A stretch of 64,000 bases of DNA. Source: Streptomyces sp. RerS4 (GTDB taxonomy: Bacteria; Actinomycetota; Actinomycetes; Streptomycetales; Streptomycetaceae). The stretch covers positions 6,000,501 through 6,064,500 of the forward strand of contig NZ_CP097322.1 in assembly GCF_023515955.1 (NCBI RefSeq), in the 5' to 3' direction. Shown here in pieces: positions 43,901-51,300 of this stretch (the first letter of the stretch is position 1; each line of letters begins with the position of its first letter). A model generated the notes under the pieces. The model was not told where the DNA came from. It made no database searches and saw nothing but the letters and a program-made list of their open reading frames with translations. The position numbers and the translations under genes are program-made.

Positions 43901-45189
43901 GCCACCTGCTGCTCACCAGCCGGCGCGGTGCGGCGGCTGCCGGCGCGGGCGAACTCGCCGCCGCGCTCACCGAGGCGGGCGCCCGGGTCACCTGGGCGGC
44001 CTGCGACGCCGCCGACCGGGACGCGCTGGCCGCGCTGCTGGACTCCGTACCGGCCGAGCATCCGCTGACCGCCGTCGTGCACACCGCCGGTGTGCTCGAC
44101 GACGCCACCGTCACCTCGCTCACCCCCGAGCGGGTCGCGAAGGTGCTGCGGCCCAAGGCCGACGCGGCATGGAACCTGCACGAGCTGACCCGGCACATCG
44201 ACCTGACGGCGTTCGTCCTGTTCTCCTCGGCGGCGGGCGTCTTCGGCAACGCCGGACAGGCCAACTACGCGGCCGGCAACACCTTCCTCGACGCCCTCGC
44301 CCAGCACCGCCGGGCCCACGGACTGGCGGGCCTCTCGCTCGCCTGGGGCCTGTGGGACGACGAGGCCGGCATGGCCGCCACCCTCGACGACCAGGACCGC
44401 CGGCGCCTCGGCCGGGGCAGCATGAACGCCCTGTCGGCGGCCGACGGACTGACCCTCTTCGACGCCGCCCTGCGCGCCTCGACGGCCCGCCGCGATCCCG
44501 CCGAGCCGACGACCACGAGCCTGCTCGTGCCCGCCCGCATCGACCTGGCCGCACTCCGAACCCAGGTCGGCGACCACGTCGCACCCCTGCTGCGCGGCCT
44601 GCTCCGGACGCCCGTACGCCGCAGGGCGAACGGCGGCGCGAGCGCGGACGCCCCGGGAACGACGGCGCAGCGGCTGGCCCAACTGCCGCCCGCCGAACGG
44701 GACCGGGTCCTGCTCGACACGGTCTGCACCCACGTCGCCCAGGTACTGGGCCACAGCGGCGCGGCCGCCATCCAACCGGGCAGCGCGTTCAAGGAACTCG
44801 GCTTCGACTCGCTGACGGCCGTCGAGCTGCGCAACCGACTCGGCGCGGCCACCGGGCTCCGGCTCCCGGCCACGCTCATCTTCGACCACCCGACCCCCGA
44901 ACAGCTCGCCGGATACCTGCGCTCCGCACTCGCCCTCGACGGCGACGGACCCACCGTGTTCGGCGAACTCGACCGGCTGGAGGTTGCGTTGGGCGCCGCA
45001 GAGTCGGCGGACGCGGACAGCGTCACCCGCTCGCGGATCACGATGCGCCTCCAGGCCCTCATGGCCAAGTGGAACGCGGGCCAGGACACCGGCCGCACCA
45101 CGACCGACGAGGACACCGACGACGACCTCGACACGGTCACCGACGACGAGCTGTTCGACCTGCTCGACGACGAACTCGGCGCCTCCTGA
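28948..45189 (+). CDS. PKS-4: three-module type I PKS, each KS-AT-DH-KR-ACP, all malonyl
   Basis: 5413 residues from ATG 28948. N-terminal docking helix MVNEEKYLDYLKRATADL, then KS 34-463, AT 567-910, DH 922-1207, KR 1215-1668, ACP 1688-1768; KS 1792-2222, AT 2330-2670, DH 2682-2980, KR 2987-3438, ACP 3458-3538; KS 3555-3985, AT 4093-4432, DH 4445-4733, KR 4742-5228, ACP 5248-5328; docking tail ending DELFDLLDDELG. Every KS has DTACSSS and a MYHDY loop; every AT has HAFH; every DH has HxxxGxxxxP, YGPxF and D(A/S)ALH; every KR has LDD with intact Ser, Tyr and Asn. It should add three conjugated E double bonds to the two from PKS-3. A strong hairpin follows the stop. Confidence 0.98.
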   Translation: MVNEEKYLDYLKRATADLREARRRLREVEERDQEPIAVVAMSCRYPGGIDTPEALWELVARGGDAVTPYPADRGWPAEVLFDPDPDSGIEEYERVGGFLHDAHHFDPAFFGISPREALAMDPQQRLLLETSWEAFERAGIDPAGLRGSRTGVFAGLMYHDYAARLFSVPEEIEGFLGNGSSGSIASGRIAYTLGLEGPAVTVDTACSSSLVAVHLAVQALRGGECTLALAGGVTVMSTPGTFTEFSRHRGLAGDGRCKSFAAAADGTGWGEGAGMLVLERLSAARENGHPVLAVVRGTAVNQDGASSGLTAPNGPSQQRVIREALAGARLSPAHIDAVEAHGTGTTLGDPIEAQALLATYGQDRPEDRPLLLGSVKSNLGHTQAAAGVAGIIKMVMAMRHGVLPKTLHVDEPTPNVDWSEGAVRLLTETERWPETGAPRRAGVSSFGISGTNAHTIIEQAPAPEAIEPADGSPAAVPVPPLWNLSGKSPAALRAQAAKLSAHLTAHPGLRAGDIAHSLAHGRTDFEHRAVLTAADEPGLVRALEALAALGPEESAPGVTRGRPVAGKTAFLFTGQGSQRLGMGRELYDAHPVFARALDAVCERLELPLKEALFGADAEPLDRTEYTQPALFAIEVALFRLLESWGVEPDFLSGHSIGEIAAAHVAGVFSLEDACTLVAARGRLMQALPAGGVMIAVQASEDEVLPLLTGGVSIAAINGPQSVVIAGDEDAATAIVAAFPDRKTKRLTVSHAFHSPHMDGMLDAFREVARGLTYAAPRIPIVSNLTGALVTDEMATPDFWVRHVRETVRFLDGIRALAARNVTHFLEIGPDAVLSALAPACLPDDRDTAAFVPVLRTGRPESETLTGALARLHVRGVSVDWDAYYAGAGFERVDLPTYAFQREPYWLDAGRPPGDVSAAGLAAAGHPLLGAAVALADLDGFLYTGRLSLDTHPWLADHAVGGSVVLPGSAFVELAIRAGDQVGCDLLDELTLHAPLVLPPDGGVQLQLWVGAPDATGRRPLGVHSRPEPADEADPAEQPWTRHADGVLVVGAPQPSFAPATWPPADATPLPVEELYSGLAEAGLHYGPAFQGVRAAWVSDGATYVEVEVAEEHRADAALFGLHPALLDAALHTIGLAGLVADTGRGRLPFSWTGVALHAVGASTLRVRLTPAGPDAVALALADGAGQPVADIASLTLRAVSAEQSAAGTGGPHEQLFQPVWTPLTLPATEAGARPWVLDGPDAADALGAALDADGPVPDAVLVRLPAQPEPSPEAVHASAHGALRLLRRWLADDRLTDSRLVLLTGGSVAVRTGDRVPDPGSAAVWGLVRSAQSEHPGRFVLVDTDRADAEGVPAELPGAVLAGVLACPEPQLALREGAAYAPRLVRVPAAGSPAEAPAYDAEGTVLVTGAAGTLGRLVARHLVAARGVRHLLLLSRRGETAPGAAELTRELTGLGAEVTWAACDAADREALAAALAAVPAAHPLRGVVHTAGVLDDGVIDSLTPERLDTVLRPKADAALHLHQLTRDLDLSAFVLFSSAAGVFGAPGQGNYAAANSFLDALAQHRRAQGLPAVSLAWGLWEDADGMAGALERADLERMKRGGVRGLTASDGLALLDLADALATTEAGTGPDVGTALLVPMRLTPPASGTPVAPLLRALVRTPVRRTAAAVGAAGQDLSALERRLVGLDAAGRERLLLDLVRGHVADVLGHGSPDAIEAEHAFSELGFDSLTAVELRNRLGAAVGRRLPATLVFDYPTSLALARHLSVELGGDQAPRGSQAPAAAGSGAVGGGDDPIAIVAMSCRYPGGVTTPEELWRLLEGGGDAITGFPSDRGWDVESLYHPDPDHPGTSYTRHGGFLHDAAAFDPTFFGISPREAVGTDPQQRLLLETTWEAFERAGIDPATVRGSRTGVFAGVMYHDYAALLERSVDGADGSLGSGSTGSIASGRVSYTFGLEGPAVTIDTACSSSLIALHMAIQALRGGECDLALAGGVTVMATPGTFVGFSRQRGLSADGRCRAFSADADGTGWGEGVGMLLVERLSDARRNGHPVLAVVRGSAVNQDGASNGLTAPNGPSQQRVIRAALASAGLTAADVDAVEAHGTGTTLGDPIEAQALLATYGQDRPEDRPLLLGSVKSNLGHTQAAAGVAGIIKMVMAMRHGVLPKTLHAEQPSPHVDWSEGAVSLLTETVPWPETGRPRRAGVSSFGISGTNAHTIIEQAPDAADTPTDADTHTDAETAQGVLPLPLSGRTEQALFDQARALSAHLAAHPDLTLTDLAYSLATTRADFDHRAVIVAKDRATAATALDRLAAGRTARGLTRDTVRKAGRTAFLFTGQGSQRLGMGRELYDAYPVFAAALDAVSAHVDLEVPLKDVLFGTDDDLLDRTEYTQPALFAVEVALFRLLASWGVTPDFVAGHSIGEIAAAHVAGVLSLADACELVRARGRLMQALPTGGVMIALQATEDEILPLLTDRVGIAAVNGPRSVVIAGDADAATAILDVFPDRKKKRLTVSHAFHSPHMDGMLDDFRKVAAGLTYETPRIPIVSNLTGALITDEMGSADFWVRHVREAVRFLDGIRALEAAGVTTYLELGPDGTLSALAHDCVTDRTTAAFAPTLRADRPEAQTLTTALAVAHARGLAADWQAYFAPTGARRVDLPTYPFQRERYWPQTAAPLPGDATGLGLATAGHPLLGAAVSLAEADGCVLTGRLSLRTHPWLADHAVMGSVLVPGTAFVELALHAGERVGAPALDELTLQTPLVLSGAGDAVQVQVTVGAPDASGARPVAVYSRPADAEDEPWLRHAAGLLADEVRPAGADLTVWPPTGATPAPVDEAYALLDASGLGYGPLFRGLRAAWRRGGELFAELALTGSTQSDADAYGLHPALLDSALHTLALGADVLADEADEPDRADEPDRAGAARLPFAWTGVRLHAAGAGTARVRLAPAGAGAVSLELADPAGRPVASVDALALRAISAEQIGAAGRAGRPDSLFGVDWTALPSERTAAVDLSAAVVGGPIPGLDRPAYADLTALAAADADVPDLVFVSADPVAGAALPAAVHTRTAEALALVRAWLAEERFASSRLVFVTRGAAATHDPAETVRDLAGAALWGLVRSAATEHPGRFALVDLADDEAVLPERALVAAVASASGDSEVVVREGALLVPRLARAATAADSPLEWDAEGTVLVTGASGSLGALFARHLVAEHGVRHLLLVSRRGEAAEGAAELSAELAERGAEVVWAACDVADRDALSAVLAAIPAEHPLKAVVHTAGVLDDGVVGSLIAERLSAVLRPKVDAAWNLHELTADLDLSAFVLFSSAAGVFGNAGQANYAAGNVFLDALAAHRRAQGLAASSLAWGLWAEVGGMGDTLDAEDVSRMGRGGVHALTAAEGVELFDTACASERSLLVPVTLDLTALRAQAGAGLLPPLLSGLVRTPTRRAAGAPTAGDTPAGRLAGLSAAEQSAFVLDLVRTQVAAVLGYAGPEAVEADRSFRELGFDSLTAVELRNLLGSATGLRLPATLVFDYPTSIVLADHLRTELLGAAPAAPTAPVAVALRDDEPIAIVGLGCRYPGDVQSPEDLWRLVLDGRDVVSGFPDDRGWNVDGLFDTDPGREGTSYAREGGFLSDASAFDPAFFGISPREAVAMDPQQRLLLETSWEAFERAGIDPRSLRGTRTGVFAGVMYHDYASRLAALPEGVEGFLGTGNAGSVISGRLSYTFGLEGPAVTVDTACSSSLVALHLAVQALRSGECSLALAGGVTVMATPAAFVEFSRQRGLAADGRCKAFSADADGTGWAEGAGVLLVERLSDARRNGHPVLAVVRGTAINQDGASNGLTAPNGPSQQRVIRQALANAGLSAAEVDAVEAHGTGTTLGDPIEAQALLATYGQERAQDRPLLLGSVKSNMGHTQAAAGVAGVIKMIMAMRHGILPKTLHVDEPTPHVDWAAGAVTLLESATDWPQTGRPRRAAISSFGFSGTNAHAIIEQAPQATPSEVTQPEPATRPAPARVPGSLPWLLSAKDPGALREQAARLAAHVVEHPDLSPSDIGLSLATTRTALDRRAAVVAEDRDGFLAGLSALAAGEWTAGLLEGSPTTGKLAFLFTGQGSQRLGMGRELYDAHPAFAQALDAVCERLELPLKDVLFGADAALVDRTEYTQPALFAMEVALFRLLESWGVEPDFVSGHSIGEIAAAHVAGVFSLEDACALVAARGRLMQALPAGGVMIAVQASEEEILPLLTDRVSVAAVNGPQSVVIAGDEDAASAIAESFPDRKTKRLTVSHAFHSPHMDGMLDAFREVAQRLTYAAPRIPIVSNLTGVLVTDEMATADFWVRHVREAVRFLDGVRALEDAGVTTYLELGPDGVLSALAQDCLTTDGAAFLPVLRADRPEEAGLASALAQAHLRGIPVDWSAYYAGTGARRVDLPTYAFQRQRYWLEAPAHALAGDVASAGLGATAHPLLGAAVDLPDSDGFLFSGRLSLRTHPWLVDHRVAGAVLVPGAALVELAVRAGDHAGCGLLDDLTLEAPLVLPETGGTQLRLAVAAPDADGRRAFQVYSRPEAATPDEPWTRHADGVLAPDAPDARGADAEALEQWPPAEAVECPVDELYPGFEAIGLGYGPAFRNLRRAYRLGDEVFAEVSLAEDRLPEAAPYGLHPALLDAALHAVGLGEFFPDGPEGARLPFSWDGVRLYAAGAAALRVRMAPAGRDAVALTLWDAAGQPVLTVDSLVLRPLATDGIAAAGPGAGPVREALFQVDWTELAVPEAPAVPSPGGPWALLGADPLKVGAGLERTGLLADPAETTHADLGALGEAFDLAEALGEPVPETVLVSLAPDLATPDVSRAAHAATGRALELVRGWLADERFAASRLAVVTRGAVSTDPGEDVTDLAHAAVWGLVRSAQAEHPDRFVLIDLDGEDASHAALPAALAGDETQLALREGAVRVPRLARAALTAPTDDAPAGPDPEGTVLITGATGTLGGLLARHLVAEHGVRHLLLTSRRGAAAAGAGELAAALTEAGARVTWAACDAADRDALAALLDSVPAEHPLTAVVHTAGVLDDATVTSLTPERVAKVLRPKADAAWNLHELTRHIDLTAFVLFSSAAGVFGNAGQANYAAGNTFLDALAQHRRAHGLAGLSLAWGLWDDEAGMAATLDDQDRRRLGRGSMNALSAADGLTLFDAALRASTARRDPAEPTTTSLLVPARIDLAALRTQVGDHVAPLLRGLLRTPVRRRANGGASADAPGTTAQRLAQLPPAERDRVLLDTVCTHVAQVLGHSGAAAIQPGSAFKELGFDSLTAVELRNRLGAATGLRLPATLIFDHPTPEQLAGYLRSALALDGDGPTVFGELDRLEVALGAAESADADSVTRSRITMRLQALMAKWNAGQDTGRTTTDEDTDDDLDTVTDDELFDLLDDELGAS
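29047..34250 (+). other. Module 4a: KS, malonyl AT, DH, KR, ACP
   Basis: KS about 29047-30335 (Cys 29563-29565, loop GLMYHDY), AT about 30645-31675, DH about 31710-32565 (HAVGGSVVLP, HYGPAF, DAALH), KR about 32590-33950 (GQGNY near 33585), ACP about 34010-34250 (Ser 34132-34134). All key residues are present. Confidence 0.92.
29991..30173 (+). repeat. KS tail identical in modules 4a and 4b (copy at 35271-35453)
   Basis: About 180 bases covering the KSNLGHT region read the same at both positions, exactly 5280 bases apart, a whole number of codons. The sequences on both sides differ (for example HVDEP against HAEQP just after the tract). This suggests recent conversion between neighbouring modules. 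Confidence 0.85.
34321..39560 (+). other. Module 4b: KS, malonyl AT, DH, KR, ACP
   Basis: KS about 34321-35610 (Cys 34843-34845, loop GVMYHDY; the usual ALAMDPQQR reads AVGTDPQQR), AT about 35935-36955, DH about 36990-37885 (HAVMGSVLVP, YGPLF, DSALH), KR about 37905-39260 (GQANY near 38920), ACP about 39320-39560 (Ser 39436-39438). An alkene is predicted. Confidence 0.92.
37657..37692 (+). repeat. 18-bp in-frame tandem duplication in DH 4b
   Basis: GACGAGCCCGACCGGGCA (37657-37674) is followed at once by a copy differing in the last base (37675-37692), coding DEPDRA twice. It lies in a loop just after the catalytic Asp helix, so it probably changes only loop length. Confidence 0.88.
39610..44930 (+). 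other. Module 4c: KS, malonyl AT, DH, KR, ACP
   Basis: KS about 39610-40900 (Cys 40132-40134, loop GVMYHDY), AT about 41225-42240, DH about 42280-43145 (HRVAGAVLVP, YGPAF, DAALH), KR about 43170-44630 (GQANY near 44252), ACP about 44690-44930 (Ser 44809-44811). Last of the five consecutive alkene-forming modules. Its AT core is almost the same DNA as that of module 3b. Confidence 0.92.
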
Positions 45190-45207
45190 GCGACGCGCCG
45201 TGAGCCC

Positions 45208-45246
45208 GCCGGACGGGGCGGGGGGAATCCCCCCGCCCCGTCCGGC
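45208..45246 (+). terminator. Perfect 18-bp GC-only-rich hairpin after PKS-4
   Basis: The arm GCCGGACGGGGCGGGGGG (45208-45225) pairs exactly with 45229-45246 across an AAT loop, starting 18 bases after the PKS-4 stop. It is the most stable hairpin in the window. No T-run follows. It should strongly reduce or process read-through into PKS-5. Confidence 0.8.
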
Positions 45247-45292
45247 ACCCCCGACCACCACGGACAGACCCGTACGACCGCCTCTCTGGCAT

Positions 45293-45296
45293 GGAG
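45293..45296 (+). promoter_or_regulatory. Ribosome binding site for PKS-5
   Basis: GGAG lies 8 bases before ATG 45305, after which the docking helix MVNEDKLRDYLK begins. The frame stays open far upstream into the PKS-4 end, so this site and the docking motif set the start. Confidence 0.6.
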
Positions 45297-45304
45297 CCAC
45301 GCAC

Positions 45305-48300
45305 ATGGTGAACGAGGACAAGCTTCGCGACTACCTCAAGCGGGCGACCGCCGATCTGCGCCAGGCCCGCAGGCGGTTGCGCGAGGTAGAGGAACAGAAC
45401 CAGGAGCCCATCGCGATCGTCGCGATGAGCTGCCGCTACCCCGGAGGCGTCCGCACCCCCGACGACCTGTGGCGGCTCGTCGCCGACGGCCGCGACGCGA
45501 TCTCCGGCTTCCCGGCCGACCGCGGCTGGGACGTCGAGACGCTCTACGACGCCGACCCCGACAGCGCCGGATCCAGCTACGTCAGCGAGGGCGGCTTCCT
45601 CTACGACGCCGCCCGCTTCGACCCCGCGCCCTTCGGGATCTCCCCGCGCGAGGCCCTGGCGATGGACCCGCAGCAGCGGCTGCTGCTGGAAACCTCGTGG
45701 GAGGCGTTCGAGCGGGCCGGCATCGACCCGACCTCCCTGCGCGGAAGCCGGACGGCCGTCTTCGCCGGCGTGATGTACCACGACTACACCGCCCGCCTGG
45801 ACACCGTCCCCGAAGGCGTCGAGGGCTTCCTCGGCACCGGCAGCTCCGGAAGCATCGCCTCCGGCCGCGTGGCCTACACGTTCGGCCTCGAAGGCCCGGC
45901 CGTCACCGTCGACACCGCCTGCTCGTCCTCCCTGGTCACCCTCCACCTCGCCGTGCAGGCCCTGCGGGCGGGGGAGTGCACCATGGCCCTCGCCGGCGGT
46001 GTCACCGTCATGGCCACCCCGGCCACCTTCACCGAGTTCAGCCGCCAGCGCGGCCTGGCCTCCGACGGCCGCTGCAAGCCCTTCGCGGCAGCCGCCGACG
46101 GCACCGGTTGGGGCGAGGGCGTCGGCATGCTCCTCGTGGAACGCCTGTCCGACGCGCAGCGCCACGGACACCCCGTACTGGCCGTGATCCGCGGCAGCGC
46201 CATCAACCAGGACGGTGCCTCCAACGGCCTGACGGCCCCCAACGGCCCCTCCCAGCAGCGCGTCATCCACCAGGCCCTCACCAACGCCCGCCTGGGGGCC
46301 GCCGACGTGGACGTGGTCGAGGCCCACGGCACGGGCACGACCCTCGGCGACCCGATCGAGGCGCAGGCGGTGCTGGCCACGTACGGGCAGGACCGCCCGG
46401 CCGCCCGGCCGCTGCTGCTCGGCTCGATCAAATCGAACATCGGGCACACGCAGGCCGCCGCCGGCGTCGCGAGCATCATCAAGATGGTCGAGGCGATGCG
46501 GCACGGCGTCGTCCCGAAGACCCTCCACCTCGACGAGCCCACCCCGCACGTCGACTGGGAGGCGGGCGCCGTTTCCCTCATCGGCGAGAGCGTCCCCTGG
46601 CCGCAGACCGGCGCCCCGCGTCGTGCGGGTGTGTCGTCGTTCGGGTTCAGCGGGACGAACGCGCACGTGATTGTGGAGCAGGCGCCGGAGGCGGTCGAAG
46701 CTTTCGAGGTCGAGCCGGGTGTCCGTTCGGGTATGCCGGTGGTGCCGTGGGTGTTGTCGGGTAGGAGTGCGGCGGCGTTGCGGGCGCAGGCGGAGCGGTT
46801 GGCGGGTCTGCCGGAGTTGGATCCGGTGGATGTGGGGTGGTCGTTGGCGTCGACGCGTGCGGGTTTGGATCACCGGGCGGTGGTGTTGGGTGATCATGCT
46901 GCCGGTGTGCGTGCGGTGGCTTCGGGTGGGATGGCGGCCGGTGTGGTGACCGGTTCGGTGGTGGGTGGGAAGACGGTGTTCGTGTTCCCGGGGCAGGGTT
47001 CGCAGTGGGTGGGGATGGCCGCCGGGCTGCTGGAGTCGTCGCCGGTGTTCGCGGCGCGGATCGAGGAGTGCGCGAAGGCGCTGGAGCCGTTCACCGAGTG
47101 GTCGTTGCTCGACGTCCTGCGTGGTGTTGAGGGCGCGCCCTCGCTGGAGCGGGTGGATGTCGTTCAGCCGGCGTTGTTCGCGGTGATGGTGTCGTTGGCC
47201 GAGGTGTGGCGGTCCACCGGTGTGCGTCCGGGTGCGGTGATCGGTCACTCGCAGGGGGAGATAGCCGCCGCGTGTGTGGCGGGGATCCTGTCGTTGGAGG
47301 ACGCGGCCCGTGTGGTGGCTCTGCGGAGTCAGGCCATCGGTCGGGTGTTGGCGGGGCTGGGTGGGATGGTGTCCGTGCCGCTGCCGGCTGCCGCGGTGCG
47401 GGAGCGGATCGGGCCGTGGGGTGAGGAGCGGATCTCCGTCGCCGCCGTGAACGGGCCGTCGTCCGTGGTGATCTCGGGTGAGGTTCAGGCGCTGGACGAG
47501 TTCCTGGCCGCGTGCGAGGTCGATGGCGTGCGGGCCAAGCGGATCGCGGTGGATTACGCCTCCCACTCCGCGCAGGTGGAGCTGTTGAGGCAGGAGCTGG
47601 CCGAGCTGCTCGCTCCGATCGTCCCGCAGGACGCGGAGGTTTCCTTCCTGTCGACCGTCACCGGCGAATGGGTCAACGGCCCCGAGCTGGACGGTGGTTA
47701 CTGGTTCCGTAATCTCCGTCAGACGGTGGAGCTGGAGGAGGCCACCCGGACCCTGCTCGACCAGGGCTTCGGTGTGTTCATCGAGTCCAGCCCGCATCCG
47801 GTGTTGACCGTCGGGATGCAGGAGACCGTGGAGGACGCCGGCCGTGAGGCCGCGATCCTGGGGTCGCTGCGCCGTAACGAAGGCGGTCTGGAGCGCTTCT
47901 GGCTCTCCCTGGGCGAGGCCTATGTCCGTGGTGTGACCGTGGACTGGGACGCCGTCTTCGCCGGTACCGGTGCCCGGCGCGTCGACCTGCCCACCTACGC
48001 CTTCCAGCAGGAGCACTACTGGCTCGAAAGCGGCACCGCCGAGGACCCGGAGGCCGCCGCCTACCCGGTCGACGCGGTCGACGCCCGCTTCTGGGAGGCG
48101 GTCGAGCGCCACGACGTGGCCGCCCTCACGGCGGAGCTGGACATCGACGCCGACGAGACCCTCGCCGCGCTCCTGCCCGCGCTCTCCTCCTGGCGGCGCC
48201 AGAGCCAGGAGCGCTCCACGGTCGACGGCTGGCGCTACCGGATCACCTGGAAGCCCGCTCCCGAGCCCGCCACCGCCCGCCTCGACGGAACCTGGCTGGT

Positions 48301-51300
48301 CGCGGTCCCCGAGGCGGCCGAGGCCGTTCCCACCGCCGCCGTTCTGCGTACGCTCGCCGAACACGGCGCCGACGTACGACAGATCACCGTCCCCCGCACC
48401 CACGACGTCCGGGCGGCGCTGGTCGAGCGGATCCGCGAGGCGCTCGCCGACGGCCCCGCCGTGGCGGGTGTGCTCTCGCTCCTGACCCCTGCCGGGACCG
48501 AGGCCGAGCCGATCGGTGTGGCCGCGCCGGCCGGGGTCATCGCCACGCTGTCCCTCGTCCAGGCCCTCGGTGACGCCGACGTTGCCGCCCCGCTGTGGTG
48601 CGTCACCCGGGGAGCCGTCTCCGTGGCCCGCTCCGAGCGGCAGACCGATCCCGCGCAGGCCCCGATCTGGGGGCTCGGCCGGGTGACGGCCCTGGAGCAC
48701 GGCGAGCGGTGGGGCGGCCTGATCGACCTGCCGTCGGAGGCCGATGACCGCGTGCTCGAACGGCTCGCGGGGGTGCTGGCCGGGGACGCGGCCGAGGATC
48801 AGGTCGCCGTCCGGTCCTCCGGGTTGTTCGTACGCCGTCTCGTGCGGGCCCGGCTGTCCGACAGCCCCGCTGTACGCGAGTGGCGTCCGAGCGGAACCAC
48901 TTTGGTCACCGGTGGTACGGGTGCGCTGGGCGCGCACGTGGCGCGTTGGCTGGCGTCGAACGGCGCCGAGCACCTGGTGCTGACCAGCCGTCGGGGTGCC
49001 GAGGCGCCCGGCGCGGCCGAGCTGCGCGAGGAGTTGACCGCGCTCGGCGCCGAGGTCACCCTCGTCGCCTGCGACGTCAGCGACCGCGACGCCCTCGCCG
49101 CCCTCATCGCCGCGATCCCCGCCGACCGGCCCCTGACGGCCGTCGTGCACACGGCGGCCGTCCTGGACGACGGGGTCATCGAGACGCTGACCCCCGAGCA
49201 GATCGAACGCGTCCTGCGGGTCAAGGTCGACGCGACCCTGCATCTGCACGAGCTGACCCGCGACCTCGACCTCTCCGCGTTCGTCCTCTTCTCCTCCTTC
49301 GCCGCCACCTTCGGCGCCCCCGGCCAGGGCAACTACGCGCCGGGCAACGCCTTCCTCGACGCCTTCGCCGAGTACCGGCGGGCCGAAGGCCTGCCCGCGA
49401 CCTCCCTCGCCTGGGGCCCCTGGGGCGACGGAGGCATGGCCGAAGGCGCCGTCGGCGACCGGATGCGCCGCCACGGCGTCATCGAGATGGATCCCGAACG
49501 GGCCGTCAGCGCCCTGCGGCACGCCCTGGACCGCGACGAGACCACCCTGACCGTCGCGGACATGGAGTGGAAGCGCTTCGTCCTCGCCTTCACCTCCGGC
49601 CGCGCCCGGCCGCTGCTGCACGACCTGCCCGAGGCACGCCAGGCCATGGAGCCCGCCCGCGATGACGCGGCGCAGGACGGCGGCGGCGCCGCCGTCCTCG
49701 TCCGGCGGCTCGCCGGGCAGCCCGAGGCCGAGCAGGAACGGCTGCTGCTGGAGCTGGTCCGCACCGCCGTCGCCGCCGTCCTCGGCTACGCGGGCCCCGA
49801 CGCGGTGGAGGCCGGCCGGGCCTTCAAGGAGCTGGGCTTCGACTCCCTCACCTCAGTCGAGCTGCGCAACCGGCTCGGCGCCGCCGCCGGCCTCAAGCTG
49901 CCGCCCACCCTCGTCTTCGACTACCCGACCCCCACCGTCCTCGCCCGCCACCTGCGGGCCGAACTCGCCGGTCACCGTGCCACCGGCGCCACGCCCGTGC
50001 CGACGGCCGCCACTTCCGGGTCCGAGGACGAGCCGATCGCCGTCGTCGCGATGAGCTGCCGCTTCCCCGGCGGGGTCCGCAGCCCCGAGGAACTGTGGCA
50101 GCTGCTGGCCTCCGGCGGCGACGCCCTCTCGCGGTTCCCCGCCGACCGGGGCTGGGACGTCGAGGCGCTCTACGACCCCGACCCCAACGCCCAGGGCACC
50201 TCCTACACCCGCGAGGGCGGCTTCCTCACCGACGCGGCCTCCTTCGACCCGGCGTTCTTCGGGATCTCCCCGCGCGAGGCCCTGGCGATGGACCCGCAGC
50301 AGCGGCTGCTGCTGGAAACCTCGTGGGAGACCTTCGAGCGGGCCGGGATCGACCCGGAGACCCTGCGGGGCAGCCAGTCCGGCGTGTTCGTCGGCACCAA
50401 CGGTTCCGACTACTCCCACCTGGTACGCGGCGCCGCCACCGAAGGCCTCGAAGGGCACCTGGCCACCGGCAGCGCGGGCAGCGTCGTCTCCGGCCGGCTC
50501 TCCTACACGTTCGGTCTCGAAGGCCCCGCCGTCACCGTCGACACCGCCTGCTCGGCCTCGCTCGTCGCCCTGCACCTCGCGGTGCAGGCGCTGCGCGCGG
50601 GGGAGTGCTCCATGGCCCTGGCGGGCGGGGTGACGGTCATGTCGACGCCCGGCACCTTCATCGAGTTCAGCCGCCAGCGCGGCCTGTCCACCGACGGCCG
50701 CTGCAAGGCCTTCTCCTCCGACGCCGACGGCTTCAGCCCGGCCGAGGGCGTCGGCATGCTGCTCGTGGAGCGCCTGTCGGACGCGAAGCGCAACGGTCAC
50801 CCCGTCCTCGCCGTCATCCGCGGTACCGCCATCAACCAGGACGGCGCCTCGAACGGCCTCACCGCCCCCAACGGCCCGTCCCAGCAGCGGGTCATCCGCC
50901 AGGCCCTGGCCAACGCCCGGCTGACCCCGGCCGAGGTCGACGTCGTGGAAGCCCACGGCACCGGCACCACGCTCGGCGACCCGATCGAGGCACAGGCCCT
51001 GCTGGCCACCTACGGCCAGGACCGGCCGGAGGGTCGGCCGCTGCTGCTCGGCTCCATCAAGTCGAACATCGGCCACGCCCAGGCCGCCGCCGGTGTGGCC
51101 GGCGTGATGAAGGTCGTCCTGTCCATGCGGCACGGCGTCCTGCCGCGGAGCATCCACATCGCCGAGCCCACCCCGCACGTCGACTGGAGCGCGGGCGAGG
51201 TCGCCCTGCTGACCGAACGGCGGGCCTGGCCCGAGACCGGCGGCCGGCCCTGGCGCGCGGGTGTTTCCTCGTTCGGATTCAGCGGGACGAACGCCCATGC

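Noticed and set aside
45190..45304. Small gene in the PKS-4/PKS-5 spacer
   Set aside because: The 115-base gap is mostly the 18-bp hairpin and C-rich sequence. No start with a ribosome site precedes a usable frame except PKS-5 itself.
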